A stretch of 64,000 nt of DNA from Pseudazoarcus pumilus (GTDB taxonomy: Bacteria; Pseudomonadota; Gammaproteobacteria; Burkholderiales; Rhodocyclaceae). The DNA lies in NCBI RefSeq assembly GCF_002872475.1, contig NZ_CP025682.1:310001-374000 (forward strand), written 5' to 3'. Below the pieces are notes generated by a model. The model was not told where the DNA came from. It saw only the letters and a program-made list of their open reading frames with translations, and ran no database searches. The translations under genes and the position numbers were made by a program. This document shows, one piece after another, positions 16,390 through 26,177 of this stretch (the first letter of the stretch is position 1; the number at the start of each line of letters is the position of its first letter).

Positions 16390-16478
16390 ACTGACGGCGA
16401 ATTTTGCGGGCTTTTCGTTTTTTCGTCTCATGCCTAAAGTGACAACACGCAATACGAACTGCAAACAAGGAGGCGAGC

Positions 16479-17369
16479 ATGAAGCGAGTCCAGGGCATTT
16501 TCAGCGCACCGCGTGGCCATTGGGTCGGTGACGGCTTCCCGGTCCGCTCGTTGTTCGAGTACCGCAGTCAGGGCAAGGCACTGAGCCCCTTCCTGTTGCT
16601 CGATCACGCCGGCCCGGCGCATTTCGACGCGACCGACGAGCAACTCGGCGTCGGCCAGCACCCGCACCGCGGCTTCGAGACCGTGACCATCGTGTATGCC
16701 GGCGAGGTCGCCCACCGCGATTCCACCGGCCAGGGCGGCCTGATCGGGCCGGGCGACGTGCAGTGGATGACGGCCGGTGCCGGCATCCTGCATGAAGAGT
16801 TCCATGGCGAAGGCTTTGCTCGCAAAGGGGGCGAGCTGGAGATGGCGCAGCTGTGGGTGAACCTGCCGGCGCGCGACAAGATGGCACCGCCGAGCTACCA
16901 GGCCATCCGCTCGGCGGAGATCCCGGTGGTGACGCTGCCCGACGGTGCCGGCACGGCCCGCGTGATCGCAGGCGAGCTCACCGGAAAACGCGGCCCGGCG
17001 AAGACCTTCACGCCGATCAACGTGTGGGATCTGCGCTTGACGGCTGGCGGCGTGGCGGATCTGCCACTGCCCGAAGGCTGGACCACCGGCGTCGTGGTGA
17101 TGCGCGGCACGGTGCTGGTCAACGGCCACGCGGTGGCGCGCGGCGATCAGGTGGTCGTGCTCGATCGTGAGGGCGCAGGCGTAACGCTCGAGGCCAACAA
17201 TGACGCAGTCGTGTTGTTGCTGGCGGGTGAGCCGATCGACGAGCCCATCGTCGGCTACGGCCCCTTCGTGATGAACAGCGAGGCCGAGATCAAGCAGGCC
17301 ATCGAAGACTTCAACAGCGGCCGGTTTGGTGGCATCCCGCAAGCGGAAACCGCCGAGACAGCCGGTTGA
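16479..17369 (+). CDS. Pirin family protein (first copy)
   Basis: This 296-residue bicupin has the pirin metal site in the N-terminal cupin: H61 and H63 in GQHPHRGFETVT, H105 and E107 in ILHEEF. Pirins bind iron; some have quercetin 2,3-dioxygenase activity and others act as redox-sensing partners of regulators. AAGGAGGCGAGC precedes the ATG. It heads a run of three genes in the same direction: pirin, YcaC-like hydrolase, pirin. The divergent LysR gene is the likely regulator. The substrate or partner is not predictable. Confidence 0.9.
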   Translation: MKRVQGIFSAPRGHWVGDGFPVRSLFEYRSQGKALSPFLLLDHAGPAHFDATDEQLGVGQHPHRGFETVTIVYAGEVAHRDSTGQGGLIGPGDVQWMTAGAGILHEEFHGEGFARKGGELEMAQLWVNLPARDKMAPPSYQAIRSAEIPVVTLPDGAGTARVIAGELTGKRGPAKTFTPINVWDLRLTAGGVADLPLPEGWTTGVVVMRGTVLVNGHAVARGDQVVVLDREGAGVTLEANNDAVVLLLAGEPIDEPIVGYGPFVMNSEAEIKQAIEDFNSGRFGGIPQAETAETAG

Positions 17370-17452
17370 AGCGGACATCCGGCCCCGTCAGGGTCGGGCG
17401 TCAAACCCAGCCGCGCTGGCGGCACCCCAAGAGAGCCAACAAGGAGAACAGC

Positions 17453-18079
17453 ATGAACAAGCCCTACGTCAAACTCGACAAGAACAATGCCGCCGTGCTG
17501 CTGGTGGATCATCAGGCGGGTCTGCTGTCGCTGGTGCGCGACATCGACCCGGACCGCTTCAACAACAACGTGCTGGCGCTGGCCGATGCGACCAGGTACT
17601 TCAAGCTGCCGACCATCCTCACCACCAGCTTCGAGGACGGCCCCAACGGCCCGCTGATGCCGGAACTCACGGAGATGTTCCCGGACGCGCCCTACATCGC
17701 CCGTCCCGGTCAGATCAACGCCTGGGACAACGAGGATTTCGTCAAGGCAGTGAAAGCCACCGGCAAGAAGCAGCTCATCATCGCCGGCGTCGTCACCGAG
17801 GTGTGCGTGGCCTTCCCGGCACTGGCCGCGATCGAGGAAGGCTTCGAAGTCTTCGTCGTCACCGACGCCTCGGGCACCTTCAACGAACTCACCCGCAACT
17901 CCGCGTGGGATCGCATGAGCGCGGCCGGCGTGCAGTTGATGACATGGTTCGGCCTGGCCTGCGAGCTGCACCGCGACTGGCGCAACGACGTCGAGGGTCT
18001 GGGCACGCTGTTCGCCAACCACATCCCCGACTACAAGAACCTGATGACCAGCTACTTCACGCTCAAGGGCGATCATTGA
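17453..18079 (+). CDS. ycaC: YcaC-like isochorismatase-family hydrolase
   Basis: This 208-residue protein is exactly the length of E. coli YcaC and very like it (LLVDHQAGLLSLVRDI, PYIARPGQINAWDNEDF, GVVTEVCVAFPALAA, HIPDYKNLMTSY). D19, R84 and C118 correspond to the proposed catalytic residues of YcaC, a cysteine hydrolase of unsettled physiological substrate. The start is the ATG at 17453 with AAGGAGAACAGC upstream; the open frame extends further but without homology. It lies between two pirin genes, 83 bases after the first and 99 before the second. That conserved-looking trio suggests a shared role in detoxification or aromatic metabolism. Confidence 0.9.
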   Translation: MNKPYVKLDKNNAAVLLVDHQAGLLSLVRDIDPDRFNNNVLALADATRYFKLPTILTTSFEDGPNGPLMPELTEMFPDAPYIARPGQINAWDNEDFVKAVKATGKKQLIIAGVVTEVCVAFPALAAIEEGFEVFVVTDASGTFNELTRNSAWDRMSAAGVQLMTWFGLACELHRDWRNDVEGLGTLFANHIPDYKNLMTSYFTLKGDH

Positions 18080-18178
18080 ACGTCCGGGTGGCCGTACCGG
18101 TCGCGTAGATGCGGCCGGTTCGATCATCAGGCCGCACCGTGATACATGTGAGCACTCCCAGACACGAGGAGGAATGCG

Positions 18179-19093
18179 ATGAGCAACGATACAAGACGCG
18201 TCGAGCGCGAGTGTGCGGAGGTCGACGGCTGTGGCGCGGTGCTGCACGTGCTGCGCCCGCGCGAGAAGGATCTGGGCGAATTCTCGGTGCGCCGCCTGCT
18301 GCCCACCGTCGGGCGCAAGGCGGTGGGGCCGTGGGTGTTCTTCGACCATATGGGGCCGGCGGACTTTCCGCCGGGCAAGGGCATCAACGTGCGTCCGCAC
18401 CCCCACATCAATCTGGCCACGGTGACCTATCTGTTCGAGGGCGAGATCCTGCATCGCGACTCGCTGGGCAGTCTGCAGGCGATCCGTCCGGGCGACATCA
18501 ACCTGATGGTGGCCGGACGCGGCATCGTGCACTCGGAGCGCGAGCGCCCCGAGGTCACGGCCGTGCCGCATCGCCTGCACGGGCTGCAGTTGTGGCTGGC
18601 CCTGCCCGAGGCCGACGAGGAATGCGAGCCGGCCTTTCTGCACTATCCCTCGGAGGGCATCCCGAGTGTCGACGTCGACGGGGTGCCGGTGCGCGTGATG
18701 ATGGGCTCGGCCTTTGGGGCAAGCTCACCGGTGCGCACCTTCGCGAAGACACTCTACGTCGAGGCGCATCTGCAGCCGGGGCAGCGGCTGGTGTTGCCGC
18801 CGGCCGACGAGCGCGCGCTGTATGTCGCGCAAGGGGCGCTGGCGGTCGGTGACACGCGCATCGACGAGCATGCGATGGCGATCCTCGACGCCACGCCCGG
18901 AGTGGTCGTCGAGGCGCTCGAAGCGTCGCGCATCGCGCTGATCGGCGGCGAGGCGCTGGGGCCGCGCTTCATCGACTGGAACTTCGTCTCAAGCCGCAAG
19001 GAGCGTATCGAGCAGGCGCGCGAGAAGTGGCGCGCCGGGCGTTTTCCGACGGTGCCCGGCGACGAGGAGGAGTTCATCCCGTTGCCGGATTGA
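18179..19093 (+). CDS. Pirin family protein (second copy)
   Basis: This 304-residue bicupin keeps the metal ligands H74 and H76 (VRPHPHINLATVTYLF) and H118 and E120 (GIVHSERE). It differs strongly from the first copy, so the two are old paralogues rather than a recent duplication. GAGGAGGAATGCG precedes the ATG. The C-terminus, from FIDWNFVSSRKERIEQARE onward, is typical of the YhaK/pirin branch with a long last helix. It is the last gene of the group; the next gene is convergent, 16 bases away. Confidence 0.9.
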   Translation: MSNDTRRVERECAEVDGCGAVLHVLRPREKDLGEFSVRRLLPTVGRKAVGPWVFFDHMGPADFPPGKGINVRPHPHINLATVTYLFEGEILHRDSLGSLQAIRPGDINLMVAGRGIVHSERERPEVTAVPHRLHGLQLWLALPEADEECEPAFLHYPSEGIPSVDVDGVPVRVMMGSAFGASSPVRTFAKTLYVEAHLQPGQRLVLPPADERALYVAQGALAVGDTRIDEHAMAILDATPGVVVEALEASRIALIGGEALGPRFIDWNFVSSRKERIEQAREKWRAGRFPTVPGDEEEFIPLPD

Positions 19094-19109
19094 ACCCGGC
19101 CGGACACCT

Positions 19110-20198
19110 TCAGCGGCGTACGACGCCGGCTGACTCGGTCCACATGCGGAAGATGCGGTAGGGCGGGATGCCGGCGTCGCGTCCGCCAGTGAAGGGCGGG
19201 CTGCGATGCAGCTGGTTGGCGACGATGTAGAGCCAGCCGCGTTCGCCAAAGCTGACGCTGTCGGGCCATTCGAGCCGGGCGTCGCGCACCAGCGGGCGCA
19301 GTATGCCGTCGTTGCCGAGCTGGTCGATGCCATTCTCGTTGAGATTGGTGAAGTAATGGTTGCCGGCCGCATCGGTGGTCGCGCCGTCGGACACCGGCTT
19401 GCGGCCGACAATGCGGACTGCCGCGGTGATCTCGTCTGCGCTGCCTTCGCGCAGCAATCGCGTGGGCACGGCATACCAGCGCAGGCCGGTCATCGCGCCG
19501 AAGTAAAGCGTCTCGCCGTCGGCCGAGAGCGAGATCGGATTGACGCCGACGCGCGCGGGTTCGCCGTTGAACATCGTCGGCCGACCATCGACGCGCATCT
19601 GCGCGCCGTCCTCGGGCGCAAGGCTGGGATGACCGACAAAGCGGTAGGCGTAGCCGTCGTCGATGCGCACCGCGATCAGCGCGGGCGCCGCGATGTCGGC
19701 CAGATACGCCCAGCCGGCCTCGGCGTCGACCACCAGGTCCTGCACGAAGCTGCCAGCCGGCGCGATGTCCTGCGGCAGGCTCAGGCGCTTGAGCAGGCGG
19801 CCGCTGCGCAGGTCGAAGGCCCACAGGCGCGTCTCACCCACGTTCATGCCGGTGTCGGTCACCCACAAGCGGTTCGCGCCGTCGATATGGATGCCCAGCG
19901 GCGTGTCCATGTGCAGGTTGCCGCGCTCGTCGGGGCCGCCCTGTACGTGCTTGCCGGGCCAGGCGCGATAGCCGGAGCGGCCGGTGACCTCGACCAGCTG
20001 GATGCCCGGTTGCGGATCGAAGGGGTGCACGGTGGCGAAAATGCGGCGGTCGTCGGAGACGGCGACGTTGCCGGGCCGGAACGGCAGTTCGGCGACGATC
20101 TCGAGCCGGCCGACCGTGGGCGGGGCGGCGAGCGTGAGCGTCGCGCAAAGACTCAGCGCGAGCGCGGCGACGATGCGGGCGAACGGGGCGGGGGTCAT
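19110..20198 (-). CDS. Secreted MRJP/yellow-like beta-propeller protein
   Basis: This 362-residue protein has a signal peptide (MTPAPFARIVAALALSLC to LAA) and a six-bladed propeller related to major royal jelly/yellow proteins and SMP-30: RPGNVAVSDDRRIFATVHPF, HMDTPLGIHIDGANRLWVTDTG, GVNPISLSADGETLYFG, PDSVSFGERGWLYIVANQLH. Bacterial members are exported and mostly uncharacterised; a lactonase-like or ligand-binding role is possible. It is 24 bases downstream of the MDR dehydrogenase on the same strand and probably co-transcribed with it. Confidence 0.85.
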   Translation of the reverse strand: MTPAPFARIVAALALSLCATLTLAAPPTVGRLEIVAELPFRPGNVAVSDDRRIFATVHPFDPQPGIQLVEVTGRSGYRAWPGKHVQGGPDERGNLHMDTPLGIHIDGANRLWVTDTGMNVGETRLWAFDLRSGRLLKRLSLPQDIAPAGSFVQDLVVDAEAGWAYLADIAAPALIAVRIDDGYAYRFVGHPSLAPEDGAQMRVDGRPTMFNGEPARVGVNPISLSADGETLYFGAMTGLRWYAVPTRLLREGSADEITAAVRIVGRKPVSDGATTDAAGNHYFTNLNENGIDQLGNDGILRPLVRDARLEWPDSVSFGERGWLYIVANQLHRSPPFTGGRDAGIPPYRIFRMWTESAGVVRR

Positions 20199-20222
20199 GG
20201 CGGTTCTCCTTCGCGTGGCCGG

Positions 20223-21242
20223 TCAGGTGCCGAAGCCTTCGAGCACGATTTTGCCGCGTGACTTGCCCGAACGCAGCAGTTCGTGCGCGCGCTCGAGGTT
20301 GGCGGCGGTGATCGCGCCGAAGTGTTCGGCCACCGTGCTGCGGACCACGCCGGCGTCGACCAGCTTCGCGACTTCGTCGAGCAATTGCTGCTGGGCGACC
20401 ATGTCGGCGGTGCCGAACATCGAGCGCGTAAACATCAGTTCCCAGTGCAGGGACACGCTCTTCTTCTTGAGCAGGCGCACGTCGATCGGTTCCGGGTCGT
20501 CGATCAGCGCCACGCGGCCTTGCGGCGCGACGGCCTCGACGATCTGCACGAAGTGGTCGTCGGTGTTGGTCAGGCTCGCCACATGGGTGACGTCGTCGAT
20601 GCCGATGTGACGCAGTTCCTCGGACAACGGGCGGGTGTGGTCGATGACGTGGGAGGCGCCCAGTTCGCGCACCCAGGCCTGGGTCTCGGGGCGCGAGGCC
20701 GTGCCGATGACGGTGGCGGCGGTGAGTCGGGCAGCCAGCTGCACGAGGATGGAGCCGACGCCACCGCCCGCGCCGATGACCAGCAGACGCTCGCCGGTGG
20801 GCGATTTGCCCGGGCGCAGGCCGAGACGGTCGAACAGGAGCTCCCAGGCGGTGATCGTGGTCAGCGGCAAGGCCGCGGCCTGGGCGAAATCCAGGCTCTC
20901 GGGCATGTGGCCGACGATGCGCTCGTCGACCCGATGCAGCTCGGCATTGGTGCCGGCGCGCGTGATGTCGCCTGCATACCACACTTTGTCGCCGGGGCGG
21001 AAGGCACGCACGTCGGGGCCCACCGCGCGCACCACGCCGGCCGCGTCCCAGCCCAGCACCTTCCATGCACCGGCGGGGCTGGCCGGGCGCAGGCGCACCT
21101 TGGTATCGACCGGATTGACCGAAACGGCGCGCACTTCGACCAGCAGGTCACGTCCCTCGGGGACCGGATCGGGCAGTTCCACGTCTTCGAGCGGCATCGC
21201 GGTGCCGACGGATTCGGGGATGCGGTAGGCGACGGCTTTCAT
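20223..21242 (-). CDS. Zinc-type alcohol dehydrogenase-like (MDR/quinone oxidoreductase) protein
   Basis: This 339-residue medium-chain dehydrogenase is of the zinc-binding alcohol dehydrogenase family 1 type. It shows MKAVAYRIPES, the NADPH motif GAGGGVGSILVQLAARL, GWDAAGVVRAVGPDV and LEGFGT at the end. It lacks the catalytic Cys-His zinc set of classical ADH, so a zinc-independent quinone or enone reductase is more likely than alcohol oxidation. The start is the ATG at 21242 with AGGAGCC upstream. It is divergent from the GGDEF-EAL gene, 111 bases away. The substrate is unknown. Confidence 0.87.
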   Translation of the reverse strand: MKAVAYRIPESVGTAMPLEDVELPDPVPEGRDLLVEVRAVSVNPVDTKVRLRPASPAGAWKVLGWDAAGVVRAVGPDVRAFRPGDKVWYAGDITRAGTNAELHRVDERIVGHMPESLDFAQAAALPLTTITAWELLFDRLGLRPGKSPTGERLLVIGAGGGVGSILVQLAARLTAATVIGTASRPETQAWVRELGASHVIDHTRPLSEELRHIGIDDVTHVASLTNTDDHFVQIVEAVAPQGRVALIDDPEPIDVRLLKKKSVSLHWELMFTRSMFGTADMVAQQQLLDEVAKLVDAGVVRSTVAEHFGAITAANLERAHELLRSGKSRGKIVLEGFGT

Positions 21243-21353
21243 CGGTTCAGGCTCCTGCTGTCGAAAAACCCGGATTGCGCCGGGCAAGCTGCGTGTGCTT
21301 TTATCTTACGCGGGTTCGGCGCTTCGCCGGACGATGACATCGGACAGGCGCCC

Positions 21354-24131
21354 ATGCCGATCGAGGCCAAGAGATCACTGTACCGGCGTCTGTGGCTGAT
21401 CGTCGTGCTGGCGGTCGTGCCGCTGTTCGCGATCGTGCTGTTCGACTATCAGGCGCAGCGTGCCGGCGAGATCCGCGATATCGAGGCTCAGGTCGAGGCG
21501 GTGATGTTCGCCGCGCGGCAGGAGGAGCAGTCCGCGCAGCGCAGCGTGCAACTGGTGCTCGAGATCGTCGCGCGCGCCGACAACATGCAGTCGCTCGACG
21601 GCGAGGACTGTTCCGGCCTGGCGCGGCGCATGCTCGCCTCGCTGCCATTCTTCGCAAACATCGGAGCGGCTCATCCGGACGGTACACTGTTCTGCAGCGG
21701 GCGGCCGATGAGCGCGAGGGTGTCGGTCGCCGACCGTGAGTGGTTTCGCGAGGGCAGCAGCGGCAGCGCAATCACCCGTGGGGAATACGTCGAGGCGGGT
21801 CGCGTCTCGGTGCAGCCGGGTTTCATATTCGGCTACCCGCTGCGCGACGCAGACGGCCGGCTGCTGTCGGTGCTGTACGCGATGCTGCGCACCGACTGGT
21901 TCGATCGCGTGATCGCCGAATACAACCTGCCCGACGGTTGGGAGGCCAGCCTGATCTCGATGGAGGGACGAGTCATCGCCAGCCGGCCGCGCATCGACGA
22001 GTGGAAGGGCGCGGTGCCCGGCGACCTGATGCGCGCCTTCCGCGAGATCCTGCAGTCGCCGGATCGCCTTGCCGAGGCCGTGGATTTCCGCGGCGATCGC
22101 CGGCTGTACGGAGTCGAGCCAGTGGTGATCGCCGGCGACGAGGTCTTCGTCGCGATCGGTGCACCGCTGGAGCGGTCGTTGTCGGCATTGAACCGGACAT
22201 TCGCGCTGCGTGTGGGCCTGTTGCTGATCGTTGCGCTACTTTCAACGCTGTTTGCTCGCTACACCATCTACAAGCTCGTCGACCGCTGGGCCGGCAAGAT
22301 GCTCGGCACGCTCGAAGCGCTCGCACTCGGTCGCCTGAACACGCGCATCGAGAAATTCTCTGAGGTGCGCGAGCTCGAACGCCTGGAGAGCGGTGTCAAC
22401 CGCATGGCCGCTCAGCTCGAGGCGCGCACCGGCCAATTGCGCAAGCTCTCGGCCGCCGTCGAGCAAAGCCCCGCGTGCATCCTGATCACCGACGCCGCGG
22501 CGCGCATCGAGTACGTCAACGACGCGCTCCTTGCCATCACCGGCCATGCGCGCGAGGAACTCGTCGGTCAGACCCCGCGCATCCTCGGGGGTGACACGCC
22601 CGCCGCCACCATCAGCGAGCTGTGGGACACGCTGCTGCGCGGCCAGGTGTGGCGAGGCGAATTCCACAACCTGCGCAAGGACGGTACGCCCTACATCGAA
22701 CTGGCTACCGTCGCGCCGATCCGTGGCGCGGATGGGGGCACGACGCACTACGTGTCGGTCGGCGAGGACATCACGCTGCGTCGTCGTTCCGAGGAGCTGC
22801 TGCACCGCATGGCCTACTACGACGCGCTTACCGGCCTGCCCAACCGCGCGATGCTGCGCGACCGGCTGCAGCAGGCCGCTTTGGCGAGCGCGCGCGCGCG
22901 CTCGTATGCGATGCTGATCCACCTCGACGTGGACCGCTTCAGCGAACTCAACGACACACTCGGGCACGACGCTGCCGACGATCTGTTGCGTGCGATCGCC
23001 CAGCGCCTGCGCGAATGCCTGCGCGAGGACGACACGCTCGCCCGGCAGGGCGACGACGACTTCGCAGCGATCTGCGAGAACCTCGGTGCCAGCGAGAACG
23101 AGGCCGTCGCGCACGCCGAACGCATCGCCACCGCCGTGCACGAGAGGATTTCCGGCCCGTACCCCATCGATCCGGCCGGGGGCGATTCGCACGTCACGGT
23201 CAGCGTCGGCGTGACGCTGTTCGTGGGAAGCGGGGTCACGGCAGAGGATCTGCTCAAGCAGGCCGAGGTTGCGCTGTATCGCGCCAAGGAAGCGGGGCGC
23301 GACGTGGTGCGCTTTTTCAGCGCCGACATGCAGGCCACGGTCGAGACGCATGCCGCGCTGGTGCGCGACCTGCGCGAGGCGCTCGCCGCAGGTGCCTTCT
23401 CGTTGCACTACCAGCCACAGGTCGACGGCGAAGGCCACATGGTCGGTGCCGAGGCGCTGATCCGCTGGCGCGATGCGCGTGGCACACTGGTGCCGCCGGG
23501 CCTGTTCATTCCGGTGGCCGAGGACAGCGGGCTGATCGTGCCCATCGGCCAGTGGGTGCTCGACACCGCCTGTGCCCAGCTCGCCCGCTGGCAGGCCGAG
23601 CCGGCCACGCGTGCGTTGTCGATGTCGGTCAATGTCAGCGCACGTCAGTTCCATCGCCCGGATTTCCCGCAGGTGGTGCGCGCCTGCTTCGAGCGCCACG
23701 CCATCGATCCGGCCGGGCTCGAGCTGGAACTCACCGAGAGCGTCGTGCTCGGCAACCTCGACGAGGCGGTGGAGCGCATGCGCGCGCTGCGCGCGCTGGG
23801 CGTGCGTTTCTCGCTCGATGACTTCGGTACCGGCTACTCGTCCTTGTCCTACCTGCGCACCTTGCCCTTCGACCAGATCAAGATCGACCAGTCCTTCGTG
23901 CGGGCGATGGACGAGGACGTTTCCAGCCGGGCGATCGTGCGCGCCATCCTGGCGATCAGCGCATCGCTGTCTCTCGAGGTGGTGGCCGAGGGCGTCGAAA
24001 CCGAGGCCCAGCGCGACGCGCTGCGCAGCGATGGCTGTGGCCTGATGCAGGGCTATCTGTTCAGTCCGCCGGTGCCGGTCGACGTGCTGCAGTCTCAGGC
24101 CTGGTTTCCGTCGACCTCGCCGTCGACGTAA
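21354..24131 (+). CDS. PAS-GGDEF-EAL membrane protein, probably a c-di-GMP phosphodiesterase
   Basis: This 925-residue protein has a membrane helix (about 13-30), a periplasmic Cache-like sensor (about 31-280), a second helix (about 285-303), a HAMP-like stretch, a PAS domain (about 370-490), GGDEF (about 500-660) and EAL (about 675-915). The GGDEF signature is degenerate (RQGDDDF near residue 567), so cyclase activity is unlikely. The EAL domain keeps [27 protein letters not shown] and KIDQSFV, so it should hydrolyse c-di-GMP. The start is the ATG at 21354; the frame is open far upstream only as antisense to the dehydrogenase. Its last 37 bases overlap the convergent YchJ-like gene. Confidence 0.9.
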   Translation: MPIEAKRSLYRRLWLIVVLAVVPLFAIVLFDYQAQRAGEIRDIEAQVEAVMFAARQEEQSAQRSVQLVLEIVARADNMQSLDGEDCSGLARRMLASLPFFANIGAAHPDGTLFCSGRPMSARVSVADREWFREGSSGSAITRGEYVEAGRVSVQPGFIFGYPLRDADGRLLSVLYAMLRTDWFDRVIAEYNLPDGWEASLISMEGRVIASRPRIDEWKGAVPGDLMRAFREILQSPDRLAEAVDFRGDRRLYGVEPVVIAGDEVFVAIGAPLERSLSALNRTFALRVGLLLIVALLSTLFARYTIYKLVDRWAGKMLGTLEALALGRLNTRIEKFSEVRELERLESGVNRMAAQLEARTGQLRKLSAAVEQSPACILITDAAARIEYVNDALLAITGHAREELVGQTPRILGGDTPAATISELWDTLLRGQVWRGEFHNLRKDGTPYIELATVAPIRGADGGTTHYVSVGEDITLRRRSEELLHRMAYYDALTGLPNRAMLRDRLQQAALASARARSYAMLIHLDVDRFSELNDTLGHDAADDLLRAIAQRLRECLREDDTLARQGDDDFAAICENLGASENEAVAHAERIATAVHERISGPYPIDPAGGDSHVTVSVGVTLFVGSGVTAEDLLKQAEVALYRAKEAGRDVVRFFSADMQATVETHAALVRDLREALAAGAFSLHYQPQVDGEGHMVGAEALIRWRDARGTLVPPGLFIPVAEDSGLIVPIGQWVLDTACAQLARWQAEPATRALSMSVNVSARQFHRPDFPQVVRACFERHAIDPAGLELELTESVVLGNLDEAVERMRALRALGVRFSLDDFGTGYSSLSYLRTLPFDQIKIDQSFVRAMDEDVSSRAIVRAILAISASLSLEVVAEGVETEAQRDALRSDGCGLMQGYLFSPPVPVDVLQSQAWFPSTSPST

Positions 24132-24499
24132 TACCAGCGTCCGTGCTCGCGCACGAAGCGGCTGACCTCGTGAAGCCGCTGGGCGCGACCTGCGACGCGA
24201 TAGCGTGCGACGAATTCGACGGTGGCCGTGTCCGGTCCGGTCGTCTCGCAGCGGCGCACCTCCAGACCCAGCCATTTGGGGCGTGCGTCATCGTCCAGCG
24301 TTTCGGGGCGCGTGCTCGCATGCCAGGTCGCCAGCAGATAGGCCGTGTCGCCGAGCACGAAGGCGCTGTAGCGCGAGCGCATCAGCGCTTCGGCATCCGG
24401 CGCGGGAGTTCCGGCGTGATAGCGCCCGCAGCACGCCTGCACGGTGCCGCCGCGCCCGCAGGGACAGGGTTTCGGCGCGTTTGTCTTGCGTTTGGCCAT
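24095..24499 (-). CDS. YchJ-like SEC-C/NTF2-fold protein
   Basis: This 134-residue protein carries an N-terminal SEC-C zinc motif (CPCG at 12-15, CC at 23-24) followed by the YchJ-type NTF2-like domain: [48 protein letters not shown]. The family (UPF0225) has no established function. The gene overlaps the convergent EAL gene at its 3' end and follows the AsmA-like gene by 15 bases on the same strand. Confidence 0.9.
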   Translation of the reverse strand: MAKRKTNAPKPCPCGRGGTVQACCGRYHAGTPAPDAEALMRSRYSAFVLGDTAYLLATWHASTRPETLDDDARPKWLGLEVRRCETTGPDTATVEFVARYRVAGRAQRLHEVSRFVREHGRWYYVDGEVDGNQA

Positions 24500-24514
24500 G
24501 GGCGATGTCGACGA

Positions 24515-25936
24515 TCAGCGCGGCGCCGCGACCGAACCCTGGTAGAACGGTTCGCAGGTGCCGCCGGAAAACAGCGCGGCACCGCGCGCGAACAGATCGC
24601 GCGTCGGGCCGGTGATCAGCCCCACCAGGCCGCCGCCCGCATCGCTGGCGCTCTCGAACGGGCCGTCGAGCGTCTGTTCGGCGCTCGCGCAGCCCTCGGC
24701 GTCGAGCAGTGCGACGGTGAGCTCGTCGAAACGCCGCCCGGCGATGTCGACGCGTCCGCGTGCCGCAATACGGTGGCGATCCGTCGCCAGTGCAACGTCG
24801 CGTGCCGTCGCGACACCGTTGTCGATGGTCCAGTCGGAGACCAGGGCGCGCACCTCGCTCTCCCCCTCGGGCGACATCGCCAGGCTACCGAAACGGTAGC
24901 CCTGCGTCGCCAGCATGCCGAACGGCCCGGCGATGAACACCGCGCCCAGGTCGACAAGCTGGAAGCTCTGGCTGGATTCGAAGCGCGCGATGGTTTCGTC
25001 CAGATCGACACCGTGCAGCACGAGGTCGCGCCCGCGCAGGGAGACCTGCCCGGAGGCGCTGCGGGCGAGCGCCGCGGTGTGCGTGCCGCGCATCGTCAGG
25101 TCGCCTTGGATGTCCACATTACCGTCCGCGGATACCTCGGCGTCGAGGCGATCGAAGACCTGTGCCAGTGCGAAACCGTCGAGCGCGAACTGCGCCTGGA
25201 TCAGCGGCTGCTTGCCGTTCAGGTCGGCCTGCACCTGGCCGCGCAACTGCGAGCCGAACAGATCCAGCGTGATCGGGTCGAGGCGCAGCACGCCGTCGGC
25301 GGAGCGTCCCTCGGCTTGCAGCGCACCAAGCTCGATGCCGTCACGGTCGATGCTCTCGCACGTCGCGTCGACGGTGAAGAGGGGCAGCGCCAGGCCGGTT
25401 GTCTGCAGATCGTCGAGCGTCAGCGCGCAGCCGCGTGCCAGGATGCGGCGTCCGGAAGCCGCGTCGCGATACGTCAGGGTCGCGTCCGAAATGGCGAGAC
25501 GCTCCAGGCCGAGTCGTTCGAGCGCGTCGAGCGCCGCCTCGGGGATCACCAGCTCCGCGGGCGCACCACCGCCACCCTCGATCGTCACTTCGGGCCCGTC
25601 CAGCGTCACCGCACGCACCTGAGCGCGCCCCGACAGCAGGGCGCCGAGAACGGGCTCGATCACGATGGCCCGGGCGGCGATCATGGAGCCGTCATCACGG
25701 CGTATGCTCACGTCCGCCAGGCGCAGCGTCGGCCGCGGCGACATGCGCAGCCCGACCGGACCGGCCAGTTGCAGCTCCAGCCCGGTACGCGTGGACGCCT
25801 CGCGCTCCACCCAGGCACGGATCGCGTCTGCGTTGGCGGCGACCAGCGCGGCGGCGGCCGCGCCGAGCACGATGATCGAGATCGCCGCCAGGATCGCGAT
25901 CTTCTTCCAGCGTCTTGCATTCTTCATGTCTGGCAT
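24515..25936 (-). CDS. AsmA-like inner-membrane protein
   Basis: This 473-residue protein has one N-terminal membrane helix (IAILAAISIIVLGAAAAALV) and a long periplasmic part of AsmA type: EREASTRTGLELQLAGPVGLRM, PRPTLRLADVSI, and an AsmA_2-like C-terminal half with GQVQADL, LTMRGTHTAALARSASGQV and DVALATDRHRIAARG. AsmA-like proteins are bridge-like proteins implicated in moving phospholipids across the periplasm. The start is at 25936, with a second Met nine bases on. It is shorter than E. coli AsmA (617 residues). Confidence 0.85.
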   Translation of the reverse strand: MPDMKNARRWKKIAILAAISIIVLGAAAAALVAANADAIRAWVEREASTRTGLELQLAGPVGLRMSPRPTLRLADVSIRRDDGSMIAARAIVIEPVLGALLSGRAQVRAVTLDGPEVTIEGGGGAPAELVIPEAALDALERLGLERLAISDATLTYRDAASGRRILARGCALTLDDLQTTGLALPLFTVDATCESIDRDGIELGALQAEGRSADGVLRLDPITLDLFGSQLRGQVQADLNGKQPLIQAQFALDGFALAQVFDRLDAEVSADGNVDIQGDLTMRGTHTAALARSASGQVSLRGRDLVLHGVDLDETIARFESSQSFQLVDLGAVFIAGPFGMLATQGYRFGSLAMSPEGESEVRALVSDWTIDNGVATARDVALATDRHRIAARGRVDIAGRRFDELTVALLDAEGCASAEQTLDGPFESASDAGGGLVGLITGPTRDLFARGAALFSGGTCEPFYQGSVAAPR

Positions 25937-26177
25937 TCTGGCCCACTCGGCGCGTTGGCGACAGCGGCTTTGCGAATCAGCGCGGATGTGGCGTTGCGCC
26001 GCGCTGCGTGACAGGCCTCGCAGTGCGACGTGTGATCCAATTGTTGTCGCGCGCGGATCGGGCTAGGCTCGGCAGGTCCGATTGTTCGAGGTTGTGCCAT
26101 GTCACCCCACCGCCGCGTCCGCACGGGTCGCCGCAGGTTCCTTCCGGCTAGCGCGACGCGCAGACGAGGGCATCGCA

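Noticed and set aside
17453-18079. The YcaC-like gene as an isochorismatase for siderophore synthesis
   Set aside because: Its sequence and length match YcaC closely, there is no aryl carrier domain, and no siderophore genes are nearby.
20283-21353. N-terminal extension of the GGDEF-EAL frame by 357 codons
   Set aside because: The extension lies opposite the MDR dehydrogenase gene and has no domain; the ATG at 21354 is followed at once by a normal membrane-anchor sequence.
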